Virus record (IMG/VR): IMGVR_UViG_3300033153_004406
Span: 1 to 45,468 of that record
Length of the DNA stretch: 45,468 nt
DNA from: a virus
Strand: one strand, 5' to 3'
The notes under the pieces were generated by a model. It was not told the DNA's origin, made no database searches, and saw only the letters and a list, made by a program, of their open reading frames with translations. Made by a program: the position numbers and the translations under genes. This document shows positions 16,401 through 26,184 of the stretch, in pieces; the first letter of the stretch is position 1, and the number at the start of each line of letters is the position of its first letter.

Positions 16401-19400
16401 GCCGACTCACTAACGCTAGGAGAAATGCTAGCACTCTCGGACACCGATGGTGAAATACTAGCTGATGGCGATATTGACGCACTTTCAGATACTGAGGGGC
16501 TGATAGAAGCACTCTCACTCACGGAGGGTGAAAGAGAAGCAGATGGTGAGATCGATGCGGACTCAGAGACCGAAGGGCTGATGGAAGCAGAAGGACTTAT
16601 ACTTGCGCTTTCCGACACTGATGGAGAAATACTTGTACTCTCACTGACTGATGGACTAATGCTAGCTGATGGTGAGATAGATGCGCTTTCAGAAACACTA
16701 GGACTGATAGACGCACTTTCGCTGACTGATGGCGAAATAGAAGCTGATGGTGATATAGACGCCGATTCTGATACTGATGGACTAAGGCTAGCGCTCTCGG
16801 ATACTGAAGGACTGATAGAAGCACTTGGACTAATGGATGCTGATTCGCTTACACTTGGCGATATTGAGGCGCTAGGAGAGATAGAAGCACTTTCGCTGAC
16901 TGATGGTGAAAGAGAGGCTGAGTCACTAACAGAAGGACTCAAACTGGTCGAGGGGGAGATAGAAGCACTCTCACTCACTGATGGTGAGATTGATGCCGAC
17001 TCACTTACCGAAGGGCTCAAACTAGACGAGGGTGAGATTGATGCACTCTCCGATACTGAAGGAGAGATGCTGACAGACTCAGACACACTTGGTGATAACG
17101 ACGAACTAGGGCTTATTGAGGCACTATCACTAACACTGGGTGAAACAGATGCTGAGGGGCTCAGAGAGGCGCTCTCAGACACAGAGGGGCTTATACTGGA
17201 GCTGGGGCTGAGTGACGAACTTTCGCTCACAGAGGGGCTTATAGAGGCACTGGCCGAAACAAAGTCAGACTCAGACGAAGAAGGAGAAATGGAGGCGCTT
17301 GGTGAAATACTAGCTGACTCTGAAACTGAGGGTGAAAGAGAGGCAGAGGGGCTTATGCTAGCGCTCTCAGATACCGAGGGGCTTAAAGAAGCGCTTGGGG
17401 AAATAGAGGCTGATTCTGAGATAGATGGCGATAAAGATGCCGAAGAACTTACTGACGGACTCAGACTAGCCGACGGTGAGATTGAAGCTGATTCACTAGA
17501 GCTAGGACTTATAGAAGCACTATCACTGATCGAGGGAGATATAGAAGCACTGGGTGAAATACTAGCACTCTCTGAGGAAGATGGAGATATGCTGGCGCTT
17601 TCTGATACCGAGGGCGAAACTGATGCGCTGGGGCTGAGAGAAGCAGACTCCGACACGCTAGGAGAAGTAGATGCACTAGGCGAGATGCTAGCGCTCTCAC
17701 TGACTGACGGGGATATACTAGCGCTGGGGGAAATAGAGGCACTCTCAGATACTGAAGGACTTAACGAAGAGCTGGGTGAAATTGACGCTGACTCACTGCT
17801 TGAAGGGGATATAGAGGCCGATTCACTAATAGACGGAGATATTGAGGCTGACGGTGAGATGCTGGCTGATTCACTCACAGAAGGAGAAATAGAAGCACTT
17901 GGGCTCAAACTAGCTGATTCTGAAACACTAGGGCTGGTTGATGCCGAGGGACTAATAGACGCCGATTCTGAAACAGATGGCGATATTGAGGCAGACTCCG
18001 AAACTGACGGGCTGATAGAAGCACTAGGACTTATTGAGGCGCTTTCAGATACCGAGGGGCTGATTGATGCACTAGGCGAGATAGAAGCTGATTCACTAGA
18101 ACTGGGTGAGAGACTGGCAGAAGCACTCGAAGAGGGTGAAGTGCTAGCTGAGGGCGAGATTGAAGCAGATTCTGATACAGACGGACTAATACTAGCCGAA
18201 GGACTTATAGATGCTGATTCGCTAACTGATGGGCTAATAGATGCTGAAGGAGATATAGAGGCGCTTTCGCTAACCGAGGGGCTTGTGCTGGATGACGGTG
18301 ATATTGAAGCACTAGCTGACGAGCTGGGTGAGGTTGAAGCAGATTCTGAAACGCTAGGTGATGTAGAAGCTGACGGTGAAATACTAGCGGAAGCCGAAGA
18401 ACTAGGAGAGGTGGAAGCGCTTTCGCTAACAGAGGGCGACAAAGAAGCACTGGCACTGGAACTTGGAGATGTTGATGACGAGGGACTTATACTGGCAGAC
18501 TCTGACAAAGAGGGAGATGTAGAAGCTGATTCACTGACTGAAGGGCTAATACTAGCACTTGCAGAACTAGATGGAGAAACACTAGCACTAGGAGAAACCG
18601 AGGGGCTAGGAGATATAGAAGCAGAGGGAGCATCAGCACTTAAAGTAAAAGACCTAGTAGTAGCCCAATCACTCCAAGTATCACTACCACCGGGATCTTT
18701 AGCCCTTACTCTCCAATAGTAATCATCAGCACTAAGAGCATCACCTGCTTGGACTGTATAATCAGCCTTATCCTCGTCATCAAACGGATGAGTATCACCA
18801 CCATCGGTAGTGTTGGTAAATGTAGCATCCTCGTCTTCTGAGTTTTTGTTGAGAAGAGGATGATCACCCAAAAGGTAAAAACATGCATCGGCAGTATTAT
18901 CTGGCACATAAAAATGTCCAATACTGAAAATAAGTTTGCACATATTACCGCTGTGGGTGGGAGAAGAACCATCATACCCAGCAAGCACATAATTAGAGAC
19001 ATCCCCATCCATGTACTCGAAAGCCACTATATAATCAGTGTTGCCATCCGTTGTATAAGGGGTATCAAAGGTAAGTTCTATGAGCTGGTAGGAAGTAGTT
19101 AAGGCACTTACATCGTATGTAACCGAAGCCAGAGCGTTTGTACCCTCCGAATAAGCAGAATAAGAGCTATCACCATACACACCACCGTGGGGATAGATGT
19201 AGGCCATACCATTACCCGTGGGTAGACCACTTTTCTTTAAATAAAATTTACACCCCGTAACATCACCACCCGTACCATGAAACGACTGGCAAATACCAGC
19301 CCCTTCGACAGAGGCACCCCACATAGTTACATCAGAATCCTGGTTACTCTCGGAGTAACTGTCCATAGTACCAGTTTGGTCATGAAAAGTACTAGCAGTG

Positions 19401-20173
19401 TCTACCTGGATCTGGTACTCGACCTCCTGGTCTTCTGGGTCATCACCAGTAAACTCAAAAGTAGGCGTTGTGTCTGAGATAGTAGCTAAATCGTTAGGAT
19501 AGTTTAATACTGTTGTTGGTGTACGATCAGCCCGAATCTCTAAAGCAGATAACACCCAGAGAGTATCCGCATCAGTATCGGTGTAGTTCATTGTCTGGGC
19601 AGTAGTGTCTACAGCGTCTACGTACTGAGAAGCATGAGTATCACTACCAACATCAGTCTTGTGTATCTTTTCGTGGGCCTCAACAATCTTAGATCCATCT
19701 GATTCACCAGATACCAGAGAATCAACTATATAGGAGTCATTGTAAGAGGGGGTTATTGAAAGGGTAGGAGCGGTATTGTTACCCTCAGCTGATTGGATAG
19801 CACCTGTAGGAGAAGCAGCATAAACCCCACTCATAACAGCTCCACCAGCCGATACATCGGTACACTTACCGCCCATTGTTACTGTAACTGCCTTACCAGA
19901 AGCAACCGTTGGATTAGCTAAATACCATATTTCAACACGAAAGTCCTCACCATCATCATGAGTACACCCGTCTACACGGGTAAAGGTCTCATTCTCTCCA
20001 GCAGCATCCCAAACAACACCATTATTAGCAACAGTCCTGTCAGATACAGAAGAATCAGTGGCCTGTACCGTACATACAAGGAGGTTGTCAGCAGCTCCTA
20101 CTGTTACGTTGAGAACATCTACACTAGAAGCAGAAGCCGTCCTCCCCCTAACTGAATTTACACTAATCGCCAT
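13427..20173 (-). CDS. Giant serine-rich repeat virion protein, mucin-like (2248 aa)
   Basis: Residues 1-510 are folded, beta-rich sequence. About 225-505 holds a fibronectin-like domain ([20 protein letters not shown] at one end, [19 protein letters not shown] at the other) interrupted by another beta domain. Residues about 511-1552 are SPSxSxSPSxSES-type repeats. About 1553-1709 is a second folded island ([20 protein letters not shown] onward). Repeats resume to about 2225, and a short hydrophobic tail ends the chain. No protease or sortase motif and no signal peptide is seen, so it is a virion protein rather than a secreted one. It is probably a long, flexible tail or capsid appendage. It adjoins the glycan island, so O-glycosylation of its serines is an attractive inference. 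The start ATG at 20173 has only a weak AAAG upstream. Confidence 0.85.
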   Translation of the reverse strand: MAISVNSVRGRTASASSVDVLNVTVGAADNLLVCTVQATDSSVSDRTVANNGVVWDAAGENETFTRVDGCTHDDGEDFRVEIWYLANPTVASGKAVTVTMGGKCTDVSAGGAVMSGVYAASPTGAIQSAEGNNTAPTLSITPSYNDSYIVDSLVSGESDGSKIVEAHEKIHKTDVGSDTHASQYVDAVDTTAQTMNYTDTDADTLWVLSALEIRADRTPTTVLNYPNDLATISDTTPTFEFTGDDPEDQEVEYQIQVDTASTFHDQTGTMDSYSESNQDSDVTMWGASVEGAGICQSFHGTGGDVTGCKFYLKKSGLPTGNGMAYIYPHGGVYGDSSYSAYSEGTNALASVTYDVSALTTSYQLIELTFDTPYTTDGNTDYIVAFEYMDGDVSNYVLAGYDGSSPTHSGNMCKLIFSIGHFYVPDNTADACFYLLGDHPLLNKNSEDEDATFTNTTDGGDTHPFDDEDKADYTVQAGDALSADDYYWRVRAKDPGGSDTWSDWATTRSFTLSADAPSASISPSPSVSPSASVSPSSSASASISPSVSESASTSPSLSESASISPSSSTSPSSSASASLSPSVSESASTSPSSSASASISPSASTSPSVSESASTSPSSSASASISPSSSTSPSVSESASISPSASISPSVSESASISPSASISPSVSESASISPSASTSPSSSASASLSPSSSESASISPSASISPSVSESASISPSASISPSVSESASISPSVSESASISPSASTSPSVSESASLSPSASISPSVSESASISPSASISPSISESASISPSSSESASISPSSSLSPSVSESASISPSASISPSVSESASISPSASTSPSVSESASLSPSASVSPSVSESASISPSSSESASISPSASISPSISDSASISPSSSESASISPSASLSPSVSSSASLSPSISESASISPSASLSPSVSESASISPSASLSPSVSESASISPSASISPSSSESDFVSASASISPSVSESSSLSPSSSISPSVSESASLSPSASVSPSVSDSASISPSSSLSPSVSESVSISPSVSESASISPSSSLSPSVSESASISPSVSESASISPSTSLSPSVSDSASLSPSVSESASISPSASISPSVSESASISPSASISPSVSESASLSPSVSESASISPSASISPSVSESASISPSVSESASISPSASISPSVSESTSISPSVSESASISPSASISPSVSESASISPSASLSPSVSESASISPSVSESASISPSASISPSVSESASISPSVSESASISPSASLSPSVSESASTSPSVSESASISPSASISPSVSESASISPSASLSPSVSESASLSPSVSESASISPSSSISPSVSESASLSPSVSESASISPSASLSPSVSESASISPSISESASISPSSSLSPSVSESASISPSASLSPSVSESSSISPSASISPSVSDSSSLSPSASLSPSVSDSASISPSVSESASLSPSASLSPSVSESASISPSVSESASVSPSASISPSVSESASLSPSASISPSVSESASLSPSASISESASISPSASTSPSVSESASLSPSASISPSSSDSPESGVYYFDSSDGGPTDSDNTWNNETNVDDGTVDTDATATVTCLGEGSSNQLRVDGTNAPGSGDPIDVVKARIHDGDQWSSYFTVNAPAGGWDWPVVQGLELMLFWIAGGAPFFDDHVYGYIYEDGDYEGTILATLTAPTTGATVSKVEIQTIWYTSLSPSSSESASISPSSSISPSASTSPSVSESASISPSASISESASISPSASLSAGSESISPSPSISPSASLSPSVSESASVSPSSSESASISPSSSISPSISESASLSPSVSESASVSPSASLSPSVSSSASISPSSSESASLSPSASLSPSVSESASISPSASISPSVSESSSVSPSASISPSVSSSASLSPSASESASVSPSSSISPSVSESASISPSASLSPSISESASISPSASLSPSVSASASLSPSSSESASISPSASISPSVSESASLSPSASVSPSASESVSISPSASVSPSVSESASISPSGSASASLSPSVSESASVSPSVSISPSSSASASVSPSASISPSISESASISPSSSESASISPSASISPSVSDSASVSPSASLSPSSSESASISPSVSESASVSPSASISPSVSESASVSPSSSASASISPSASISPSVSESTSLSPSVSESASISPSASVSPSVSSSASISPSASISPSSSASTSLSPSASISPSSSASASESASVSPSWSPEAYAKIIVADLGVYMIEI
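13494..15046 (-). repeat. C-terminal SPSxS repeat block of the giant protein
   Basis: About 515 codons of units built on SESASxSPSASxSPSV with Ile, Leu, Val or Thr in the x position. The basic period is 10 codons (30 bases), often doubled to 16. Serine and proline codons vary from unit to unit, so the DNA repeat is much less exact than the protein repeat. The opposite strand is free of stops over long stretches as a by-product. Confidence 0.9.
15516..18641 (-). repeat. Central SPSxS repeat block of the giant protein
   Basis: About 1040 codons of the same Ser/Pro/Ala/Glu repeat, the longest repeat tract in the window. A folded, non-repetitive island at about 15047-15515 separates it from the other block. 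Occasional units break the pattern (for example a DFVSAS unit near the middle), giving landmarks for alignment. Confidence 0.9.
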
Positions 20174-20178
20174 AATCT

Positions 20179-20541
20179 TTAGATATGTTTAACCTCAGCA
20201 TTAATCTCATCAAACTTATCAGCATCATCTTGGGTAACTGGCTCAAACTTATAAGCACAGATATCGTTCTTTATTACATACAGGTTAGGGTGGGCTGGGT
20301 GGTCAACACAGGTCTGGTGGGTAACATCCTTACCATTGTTATAGAAAATACTTCCCTCTGTGTTAGTACAGTACTCGCAAACATCTCCCCTAGTATCATA
20401 GACTTTACAATACATCTTACTACCACGACGCTCACCGTGCGGGCATTCCTCACAGTCATGTTCACACCCTATACACTGGTCACATTTGCCAGTTCTTTCA
20501 AAATTACATTGTCTGAACGTGTGTGTTGTTTCTAAGGCCAT
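20179..20541 (-). CDS. Cysteine-rich, probable multi-zinc protein (120 aa)
   Basis: Eleven cysteines occur in 120 residues, most in CxxC or CxxxC spacing in the first 60 ([24 protein letters not shown]), followed by His-rich text ([13 protein letters not shown]). This suggests two or more zinc sites. I know no family for it. The start is the ATG at 20539-20541 with GGGGAGGT upstream; a TTG at 20553 lies within that site and is unlikely. It has its own promoter (20572-20600), sits between the glycan island and the giant repeat protein, and could serve either. A tail-associated or regulatory role cannot be decided. Confidence 0.65.
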   Translation of the reverse strand: MALETTHTFRQCNFERTGKCDQCIGCEHDCEECPHGERRGSKMYCKVYDTRGDVCEYCTNTEGSIFYNNGKDVTHQTCVDHPAHPNLYVIKNDICAYKFEPVTQDDADKFDEINAEVKHI

Positions 20542-20571
20542 AGACCTCCCCAATAATAATCACTTAATTGA

Positions 20572-20600
20572 TGTATAAGGGAAGTTATTTTTCGTGTCCA
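20572..20600 (-). promoter_or_regulatory. Promoter of the TTGACACGAAA class with a normal leader
   Basis: TGGACA (20595-20600) followed by CGAAAAA, 17-nt spacer, and TATACA (20572-20577). The predicted start near 20565 gives a leader of about 24 nt carrying GGGGAGGT before the ATG at 20541. This is the only member of the class with a separate ribosome-binding site. It probably drives the cysteine-rich protein and the giant repeat protein. Confidence 0.68.
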
Positions 20601-22225
20601 ATACTGTGCATTAATTCGGCAGTGTTGCCCCAATCAGGAACCTCAATAGCCTCTGTCCAGCCTTCGGTGTATATTTTGTTCCTGAACTGATCCTTACGCC
20701 ATCTATTGGGAGTAAGATTCTTGTCATGTCTTATATCGATATTAGGAAACTCTGAAGCCCATGCCTCAGCTGTCTTCTCATGAGTACCTGGCTCAAACCC
20801 CATACCACGTTTGTACCCAACCTCTTTAACCAAATCAACCCTACGTTTGTATTCTTCTATTAGAAGCTTTCTATTAGCACACAGCCCAGAGGTCTGCTTC
20901 CAATCATCGGCTCTTAGAGCGTGGCCGTCTTCGTACCTAACCTTCCAAACATTAGTGTTGTAGTAAAATGTGTCATCCTTTGGTGGAGTAAAATCAAAGT
21001 GAGAAGCGTGATACAAACAATCATGCTCACAAAAGAATATATATTTGGCGGTACTATTCTCTAAAGCCCCAAGAATCTGCGTGAACATTGCCAGATGCCC
21101 CTTCTTAAGACTGGGGAAAACAATGTTCTTACCAAAGTTTATTTTCTTAAGCGAAGATGACACAATAGGCAACCCAACCCGACTGATTTGGCTCTGACAA
21201 GCATTTAGAATGCTCTCATCAAGACTGTTATCGGTGTAGTAGATTATACCTTTACTAGACCCCATCTCAGCTAGATCCTCATTTTCCCAGCGTGCTTCCT
21301 CATCCCTAACATCTTTTAAAGCAAACCAGAACTTGTCTAACAACCAGTGCAGGGGGTGGACCTGTTTCTTCCACTTGTTATTAAGAAACACGTCTCTAGA
21401 TATCTTCCTGGCTCTCTGTTGTGATTTACCCACACCAGGGTAGGGATGGCTGAACCCAGGCTGTGTCCTAAACAGGTGTGCATACCAGGTATCCCGGTTA
21501 CAAAGCACCCTACCACCGGATAACCACGTCTTTAAAGCAACCTCAGTACCTTGCTGACCCCAGCTACCCCACGATTCGTCGCACAACTCAATCTCCCAGT
21601 ACTTCTCCCTAGTACAGAGAAAGCACGATCCCTGCAAACTCATGGTTTCCACTAGCCCCTTCTTGTCCTGTTTCTTGCGTAATTCTGGGAAGTACTTAAA
21701 CTGTAGGTTCTTATTAAACCTGTAAGCAGAGCTTTGTGGATTTGTTTTGGGGTTCCATATCATATCCTTCTTGAAATTAGACTCAACCCCACCACCGTGC
21801 TCGTTAAAATTACAGGTCTCGTTGCGGCACTTCTCTGGATCAGGTCCCTGGTACACCCTCATCCCACAGGTATTACATACCCAATCGAACACATGGAGGT
21901 TACGCATTACTGGTACCATTGTAATGTCATCTTCCATTACTGACATCATTTTAACGTCAAAGCCTTGGTCAAAGGCACAGTGAGCATCAACCTTCATTAT
22001 GTACCTGGCTGTTGAAGTTCTGGCTGCCTGGTTCATGGCGGCCCGCTGGCCTATGCTCTCTTCGTTATGTATAACCCTAACCCTTGGATCTTTAACTACA
22101 TCAGTAAACCAACCATCAAGAACAACAATAACCTCAGTATTACCCTCTATGTGCTCAATAAGGTCTTCTACTGTTCTATTTAAAAACTCTTCATTCCTTG
22201 ACGGAATCAGTATCGACAGATCCAT
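20585..22225 (-). CDS. Two-domain glycosyltransferase: GT2/GT27-like plus a second sugar-transfer domain (546 aa)
   Basis: Residues 1-310 are a GT-A glycosyltransferase: LSILIPSRNEEFLNRTVEDL at the start, a DGWF loop, and D80-A-H82-C in VDAHCAFDQGFD. The Asp-x-His metal motif, not Asp-x-Asp, recalls polypeptide GalNAc-transferases. A Cys-x-x-Cys pair (CNTCG and later CRNETC) inside the domain suggests a zinc knuckle. Residues 330-546 form a second domain homologous to the next upstream protein (22191-22907), as judged by IIYYTDN, DLGKN or NFGKN, and a YIFFCEHDCLYHASHFD / YVATAEDDALYAPGYFD match. It is the last gene of the glycan island, next to the serine-repeat protein. Confidence 0.82.
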   Translation of the reverse strand: MDLSILIPSRNEEFLNRTVEDLIEHIEGNTEVIVVLDGWFTDVVKDPRVRVIHNEESIGQRAAMNQAARTSTARYIMKVDAHCAFDQGFDVKMMSVMEDDITMVPVMRNLHVFDWVCNTCGMRVYQGPDPEKCRNETCNFNEHGGGVESNFKKDMIWNPKTNPQSSAYRFNKNLQFKYFPELRKKQDKKGLVETMSLQGSCFLCTREKYWEIELCDESWGSWGQQGTEVALKTWLSGGRVLCNRDTWYAHLFRTQPGFSHPYPGVGKSQQRARKISRDVFLNNKWKKQVHPLHWLLDKFWFALKDVRDEEARWENEDLAEMGSSKGIIYYTDNSLDESILNACQSQISRVGLPIVSSSLKKINFGKNIVFPSLKKGHLAMFTQILGALENSTAKYIFFCEHDCLYHASHFDFTPPKDDTFYYNTNVWKVRYEDGHALRADDWKQTSGLCANRKLLIEEYKRRVDLVKEVGYKRGMGFEPGTHEKTAEAWASEFPNIDIRHDKNLTPNRWRKDQFRNKIYTEGWTEAIEVPDWGNTAELMHSIGHEK

Positions 22226-22907
22226 ACAGTTTTGCTACCTCCTCTGCACTACCCCAATAGGGCAGCCTATCTACTACTTTATCTCCCTTAGCCTTCCTAA
22301 CACCCAAGTGTCCGTAACCAAGGGCCTTGTCATGAGAGAAGACTACGTTAGGCGTAACAGTATAAAAAGCCTCTTTAGGCCATACAGTGCACCCCATGTG
22401 GCCGTCATAGCTCCTACCAGGCTCAGCAAAGTACTTAAGTGGTGCTTCTTCCTCTATCGGATATGTATCAAACCTTTCCTCTAAGGCCCTGATCAATAAA
22501 TCACGCTCACATATAAGGCTCCAGAACACATACCTATCCAACTTATAAGAAAAACTGGGTGGCTCAGACCAGGTATATATTCCCCACTTATTCATGTTAT
22601 AAGCAAACACCCCTGGATGGGGGCGGTAGGTATCAAAGTATCCGGGTGCGTAAAGAGCATCATCTTCGGCTGTAGCTACATACTTAGTATCTGCTTCCTT
22701 AGCCGCCTGTAACACCTGCCAGTACAAGCTGTATACCGACACCCCTATATTACCCACACAGATATTCTTACCCAGATCAATGGGCTTCTGGGACACACTA
22801 ACAATAGGCTTACCATCAGCCGCTAAAAGAAGCTGTTTCTTAGTATTCTCAAAAAAAGTGTCGTTTATCTGATTAGCTGTGTAGTAGAGTACTGTTAAAT
22901 CGTTCAT
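22191..22907 (-). CDS. Glycosyltransferase-like protein, single-domain paralogue (238 aa)
   Basis: The protein matches the C-terminal domain of the 546-aa neighbour over most of its length: LTVLYYTANQIND, PIDLGKNICVGN, KYVATAEDDALYAPGYFDTY, then FAYNMNKWGIYTW. The EDD motif in the predicted Rossmann-like half could bind a metal and a nucleotide sugar. The ATG overlaps the preceding stop as ATGA, and the gene overlaps its downstream neighbour by 35 bases. I infer a GT-A-type transferase acting in the same glycan pathway; the acceptor is unknown. Confidence 0.68.
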   Translation of the reverse strand: MNDLTVLYYTANQINDTFFENTKKQLLLAADGKPIVSVSQKPIDLGKNICVGNIGVSVYSLYWQVLQAAKEADTKYVATAEDDALYAPGYFDTYRPHPGVFAYNMNKWGIYTWSEPPSFSYKLDRYVFWSLICERDLLIRALEERFDTYPIEEEAPLKYFAEPGRSYDGHMGCTVWPKEAFYTVTPNVVFSHDKALGYGHLGVRKAKGDKVVDRLPYWGSAEEVAKLYGSVDTDSVKE

Positions 22908-23560
22908 TTCTGATACGGCGCCCTTAAGTAAGTAAGATACGGCATTTTAAATACATTGTTGGGTATTACTTTAATATCCAGCCCAGCTTTCCACAGTGCG
23001 TAGGTCCACCCCAGCTGGTCGCAGGTATAATACCTTGAAATATGGTACCAAACAAGTTTAAGCGCTTCCTGGACCTTTGGAGTGTTCCTGTACACAAACG
23101 AAGTAGTAGCGTACAGAACGTCGTCCGTATAGTCATCAGCGTCAATCTCAGCCATCTGCTCTTTGTGCAGACCGTTACCATACCTATCTATCAGATAGTT
23201 ATCATCATGGTTCATACGATACTCAATATAGTCATTCTCTTCCCTGATAGTCTTTCTCCAGGGATGCTTGAACATGGCTATATCATGCTCTCCTAGCTGT
23301 TCCAAGTACCACTTAACCGAGTCAGGGTTATCCATAGCACACGACCCATCGAACCATATATAGAAATCGTAGTCAGGCACCATCTGCCAGGTAAACGTCT
23401 TACAGATCCTGTACTGAGCCCTAGGCCCCATATCAGCTATAGGTGGGAAGTTATCATCAGTGAACGCATGGAGGTCTACGTTAGGAACAGTCTGGGGCAC
23501 AAAGCTGTCAGAAGGAGCTTCAAAATTACCTAAGTTAGCGGTAGCTGCTAGTATCTTCAC
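22904..23560 (-). CDS. DUF616/TOD1-like glycosyltransferase (218 aa)
   Basis: The sequence RICKTFTWQMVPDYDFYIWFDGSCAMDN, cited here only by its core WFDGS, and IAMFKHPWR agree with the DUF616 family, whose plant members (TOD1, MUCI70) are Golgi glycosyltransferases acting on cell-wall polysaccharides or sphingolipids. The aromatic-rich Trp-Phe-Asp-Gly motif takes the place of Asp-x-Asp. Start and stop are in ATGA overlaps with both neighbours, indicating a single transcript. The sugar and acceptor cannot be told from sequence. Confidence 0.75.
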   Translation of the reverse strand: MKILAATANLGNFEAPSDSFVPQTVPNVDLHAFTDDNFPPIADMGPRAQYRICKTFTWQMVPDYDFYIWFDGSCAMDNPDSVKWYLEQLGEHDIAMFKHPWRKTIREENDYIEYRMNHDDNYLIDRYGNGLHKEQMAEIDADDYTDDVLYATTSFVYRNTPKVQEALKLVWYHISRYYTCDQLGWTYALWKAGLDIKVIPNNVFKMPYLTYLRAPYQK

Positions 23561-24489
23561 AGTATCCTCCCTATTATGCTATCCTGGCCTGTTACCTTAG
23601 CAGCAAGCAGCCTATGCCCGCCATCTAAGAGGTTGTAGTCTTTATCAACAAGGATAGGGTGCCTCATTCCCACCTCACCAATGTTACTCAGATGTTCTCC
23701 TAACCTACACAAGTACTCAACAGTAACCTCAGCAGGCTGGTGCCTTTCTTTCTGGGCCATAACCTTTTTCCAGTAGTCAGTATCCTCTAACGATATATCT
23801 TCTCCAGAGACCAGTCTAGTTACAAACTCAGTAACAGCCTCTCCATACTTAATCTCTTTCTTACCCTTATGTATTTTATCTACAGGCATTCTCTCTAGCT
23901 GGGACTTGAATGATATCCCATACATACCATTCCTAGGATGGGGGTCTCCCTCAGTAGATATGGGCTCTACAACCCCAACCTCTTCCCAGTCTCTAAAGTA
24001 TCCCCTTGTATGCCCAATGCGTGCGTCTGTTTTCCAATGGCGTGGGGCTGGCCTATCAATACCTACCAATACAACATAACGTGTCTTTCTTAGCAAAGCA
24101 TCTACCATCCTAGCTGTGGTCTGTACTGGTTGGTGGTAGTGGAAGTTAGGTAACAAAACCACATCAGCTACAGGTAACTGGTCGTAATCAAAGTTCTCGT
24201 CTACAAACGTGTTAATAACCTTACACCCAGAATACTCTATAGATACTCCGTACTCTTTCTCCTGGTACTCAATACCAACAGCCCTACTAAACCCCCTATC
24301 TATGGCCATCTTAAGGAACATGCCGGCGTTACTACCAAACTCTACCAGAGTCATGTCGGTGCAATCCTCAAGTAACAAAGGGGCTATGAAGTTATCCCAC
24401 TTACCCTCGTTACAGAACTTGGAATGCTTACGGCTGGGCCTATCACCCAGATCTTTGCCGTCTACAATGATGTTCTGGTGTACTTTCAT
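23557..24489 (-). CDS. SAM-dependent methyltransferase fused to a ParB-like domain (310 aa)
   Basis: Residues about 40-190 are a class I methyltransferase: LVEFGSNAGMFLKMA (SAM-binding loop), then GIEYQEKEYGV and VADVVLLPN. A helical linker follows. The last 50 residues (RHPILVDKDYNLLDGGHRLLAA) have the ParB/Srx-fold signature with GGHR. ParB-type domains bind nucleotides, and in other proteins CTP or ATP. The start at 24487-24489 makes an ATGA overlap with the upstream gene; a second in-frame ATG lies five codons earlier. It is embedded among other sugar genes, so methylation of a sugar or of a nucleotide-sugar intermediate is a fair guess. The fusion is unusual. Confidence 0.72.
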   Translation of the reverse strand: MKVHQNIIVDGKDLGDRPSRKHSKFCNEGKWDNFIAPLLLEDCTDMTLVEFGSNAGMFLKMAIDRGFSRAVGIEYQEKEYGVSIEYSGCKVINTFVDENFDYDQLPVADVVLLPNFHYHQPVQTTARMVDALLRKTRYVVLVGIDRPAPRHWKTDARIGHTRGYFRDWEEVGVVEPISTEGDPHPRNGMYGISFKSQLERMPVDKIHKGKKEIKYGEAVTEFVTRLVSGEDISLEDTDYWKKVMAQKERHQPAEVTVEYLCRLGEHLSNIGEVGMRHPILVDKDYNLLDGGHRLLAAKVTGQDSIIGRIL

Positions 24490-25118
24490 ATTACCCACAT
24501 CCATGATCTAGTATTATCTCTAACCTCACCGGGATTAATCGCTTTAGTTCCTAACACAAAGTACGGCCTAATACCATAAGCCCTAGTATACGAATCAACC
24601 ACTAATTTAGCATGCTGCATATCCTGCCACTTACTCCTAATAACATAATCATGGCCAGCTAGTATTCCCCCCACCTTAACCTTCCTAGACCAAGCGTGTA
24701 TATCGTTAGTAACATTAACAAAGTCATGGTTAGCGTCTATGTACACGAAATCAAGAGAACCGTCTTTAAAATCATTAACAGAATCCATACTAAACTTTCT
24801 AACAACCTCACAGTTATACGGAGCTAACACCTTTTTAGCGGTCTTATAGAACCCGTCCAATTTCTTCTGGTTAACATGATCCCTGTAACCTCTGTGGGAT
24901 TTCCACGGATCTATTGAATACAAATGAACACCAGGATTACCCTCACACAATACCTGAGAGTAAGCCCCACTCTCTACACCAATCTCAGCACCCTCTTTAA
25001 ACCCCAACTCGTTGAACAGTTCGGGTAGGTTATTCCTACCAACATTAGGTATATCAATGGGCATCTCACCCATGTCTGTAATGTTATATTTCTTAATAAT
25101 GTAATCTAAAGTGTCCAT
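24486..25118 (-). CDS. Class I methyltransferase, Methyltransf_24-like (210 aa)
   Basis: GAEIGVESGAYS near residues 43-54 is the SAM-binding loop; LYSIDPW supplies the acidic residue of strand 2, and LDFVYIDANHDFVNV is the conserved strand-4 region typical of Methyltransf_24 proteins of surface-polysaccharide clusters. GGILAGHDYV follows as strand 5. Members methylate sugar hydroxyls in bacterial glycans. Overlaps both neighbours and is part of the glycan operon. Confidence 0.82.
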   Translation of the reverse strand: MDTLDYIIKKYNITDMGEMPIDIPNVGRNNLPELFNELGFKEGAEIGVESGAYSQVLCEGNPGVHLYSIDPWKSHRGYRDHVNQKKLDGFYKTAKKVLAPYNCEVVRKFSMDSVNDFKDGSLDFVYIDANHDFVNVTNDIHAWSRKVKVGGILAGHDYVIRSKWQDMQHAKLVVDSYTRAYGIRPYFVLGTKAINPGEVRDNTRSWMWVI

Positions 25119-25720
25119 ACTAGGTGAAAACTACTCCTTTCGTTTCTAACCCAAGACCCCTCAAATAGCTCTTCTTCCTCGTGGTTCCTTATAAACCCGC
25201 TATCCTCAAACCTTTTAATCCACCAATCCTTGTCTTTCTTAGTGACGTGATAATCCACCTTACCGTCCTTACTAGGGCAATCTTTGTTAGAAACACTAAC
25301 AACAAAACTACCACAGCAGTTATCCTTAACGTTATCAAACAACGTCTCAAGGCTCTCCTCTGGTATGTGCTCCATTACCTCCCAAGCGGTTACATACCCA
25401 AACTTAACATTAAACTTAAACGGCCTTGTTATGTCGCACAAAAACAACTTGTCTGGAACAGTGGCCCACTCAGACCATTTGTAGTTAAAGTAATGCGGGC
25501 TCCCTTCCACACCAACCGCTGGTATACCATTATCATTACAATCCTTTACAAACTTACCACCACCACATCCAAGGTCTAGCAATCCCCACCTATGCTCACC
25601 TAGCTTCTCTATAAACCCAAGGTTAGTAGACTTGTCAGGAATGTTCTTATACGGCTCTGGATGGGTGTACTCAAGAGACTTTATAGCTACTGGATTCTTA
25701 GTGTTTAAAGTATATTGCAT
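25106..25720 (-). CDS. Class I methyltransferase (204 aa)
   Basis: LLDLGCGGGKFVKDC at residues 47-61 is the glycine-rich SAM loop; VGVEGS and LCDITRPFK follow as acidic and adenine-contact motifs, and YVTAWEVMEHIPEE is the post-II motif. The protein is of the Methyltransf_11/23 type. It overlaps the downstream gene by 13 bases. The substrate is unknown; context suggests a glycan precursor. Confidence 0.83.
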   Translation of the reverse strand: MQYTLNTKNPVAIKSLEYTHPEPYKNIPDKSTNLGFIEKLGEHRWGLLDLGCGGGKFVKDCNDNGIPAVGVEGSPHYFNYKWSEWATVPDKLFLCDITRPFKFNVKFGYVTAWEVMEHIPEESLETLFDNVKDNCCGSFVVSVSNKDCPSKDGKVDYHVTKKDKDWWIKRFEDSGFIRNHEEEELFEGSWVRNERSSFHLVWTL

Positions 25721-26184
25721 GGTTCAAAGTTACTTAACACTGTAGTACGGGGCCTCAGATCATCGTCGTACCTAAACTTAAACGATGGATAAATATCACT
25801 GTAATGGTACTGATCGTCATTTGCCTCCTCTGAATCATGGATTACTACAAACCTGGCATAGTTTGCTAACCTAGAGATCTCTACCTTACGCCTCTCAGCG
25901 GGTGCGTGGTCTACAAACGCCACACCCCAATTAGTCTGTATCCTTATCTTGTTCCAATCCTTAACAAGGTGGATCTCGTGCTCAGAAGACTTAAAGCTCT
26001 TTATTGCTTTGTAGTAATCCTCGTTACTCTCGTAGGAGACTAACTTACGGTCTGGATAGCACATCCAGTGCAACACAGGGGTACTAAACGCACCAGTACC
26101 CAACTCAACCACATCACCGTCAGTACGGGAAACAGCCGCCATAAGGAGCGGCATATGGGTACTATGATTTCTGCTTAGCCTCAT
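25705..26184 (-). CDS. Small methyltransferase-like protein (159 aa)
   Basis: The chain starts with a helix, then VVELGTGAFSTPVLH (SAM loop-like), LVSYESNEDYY (acidic motif II-like), and WGVAFVDHAPAERRKVEI, a pattern seen in short class I methyltransferases acting on sugars or small molecules. VIHDSEEAND near the end resembles a metal or acid/base site. It is short for the fold and lacks the last strands. The start at 26184 is chosen because it overlaps the preceding gene; an ATG ten codons later is also possible. Confidence 0.68.
   Translation of the reverse strand: MRLSRNHSTHMPLLMAAVSRTDGDVVELGTGAFSTPVLHWMCYPDRKLVSYESNEDYYKAIKSFKSSEHEIHLVKDWNKIRIQTNWGVAFVDHAPAERRKVEISRLANYARFVVIHDSEEANDDQYHYSDIYPSFKFRYDDDLRPRTTVLSNFEPCNIL

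Noticed and set aside
13494-18641. Tandem repeats read as a possible CRISPR array
   Set aside because: Units have no unique spacers, run in a single open frame and vary by synonymous codons, so they are a coding repeat.
13611-18719. Two very long plus-strand open frames (507 and 764 codons), Asp/Glu/Leu/Ala-rich
   Set aside because: They are the exact antisense of the SPSxS repeat blocks. The Ser/Pro/Ala codons of the repeat do not give stops on the opposite strand. Neither has a ribosome-binding site, and the acidic repeats simply mirror the minus-strand units.
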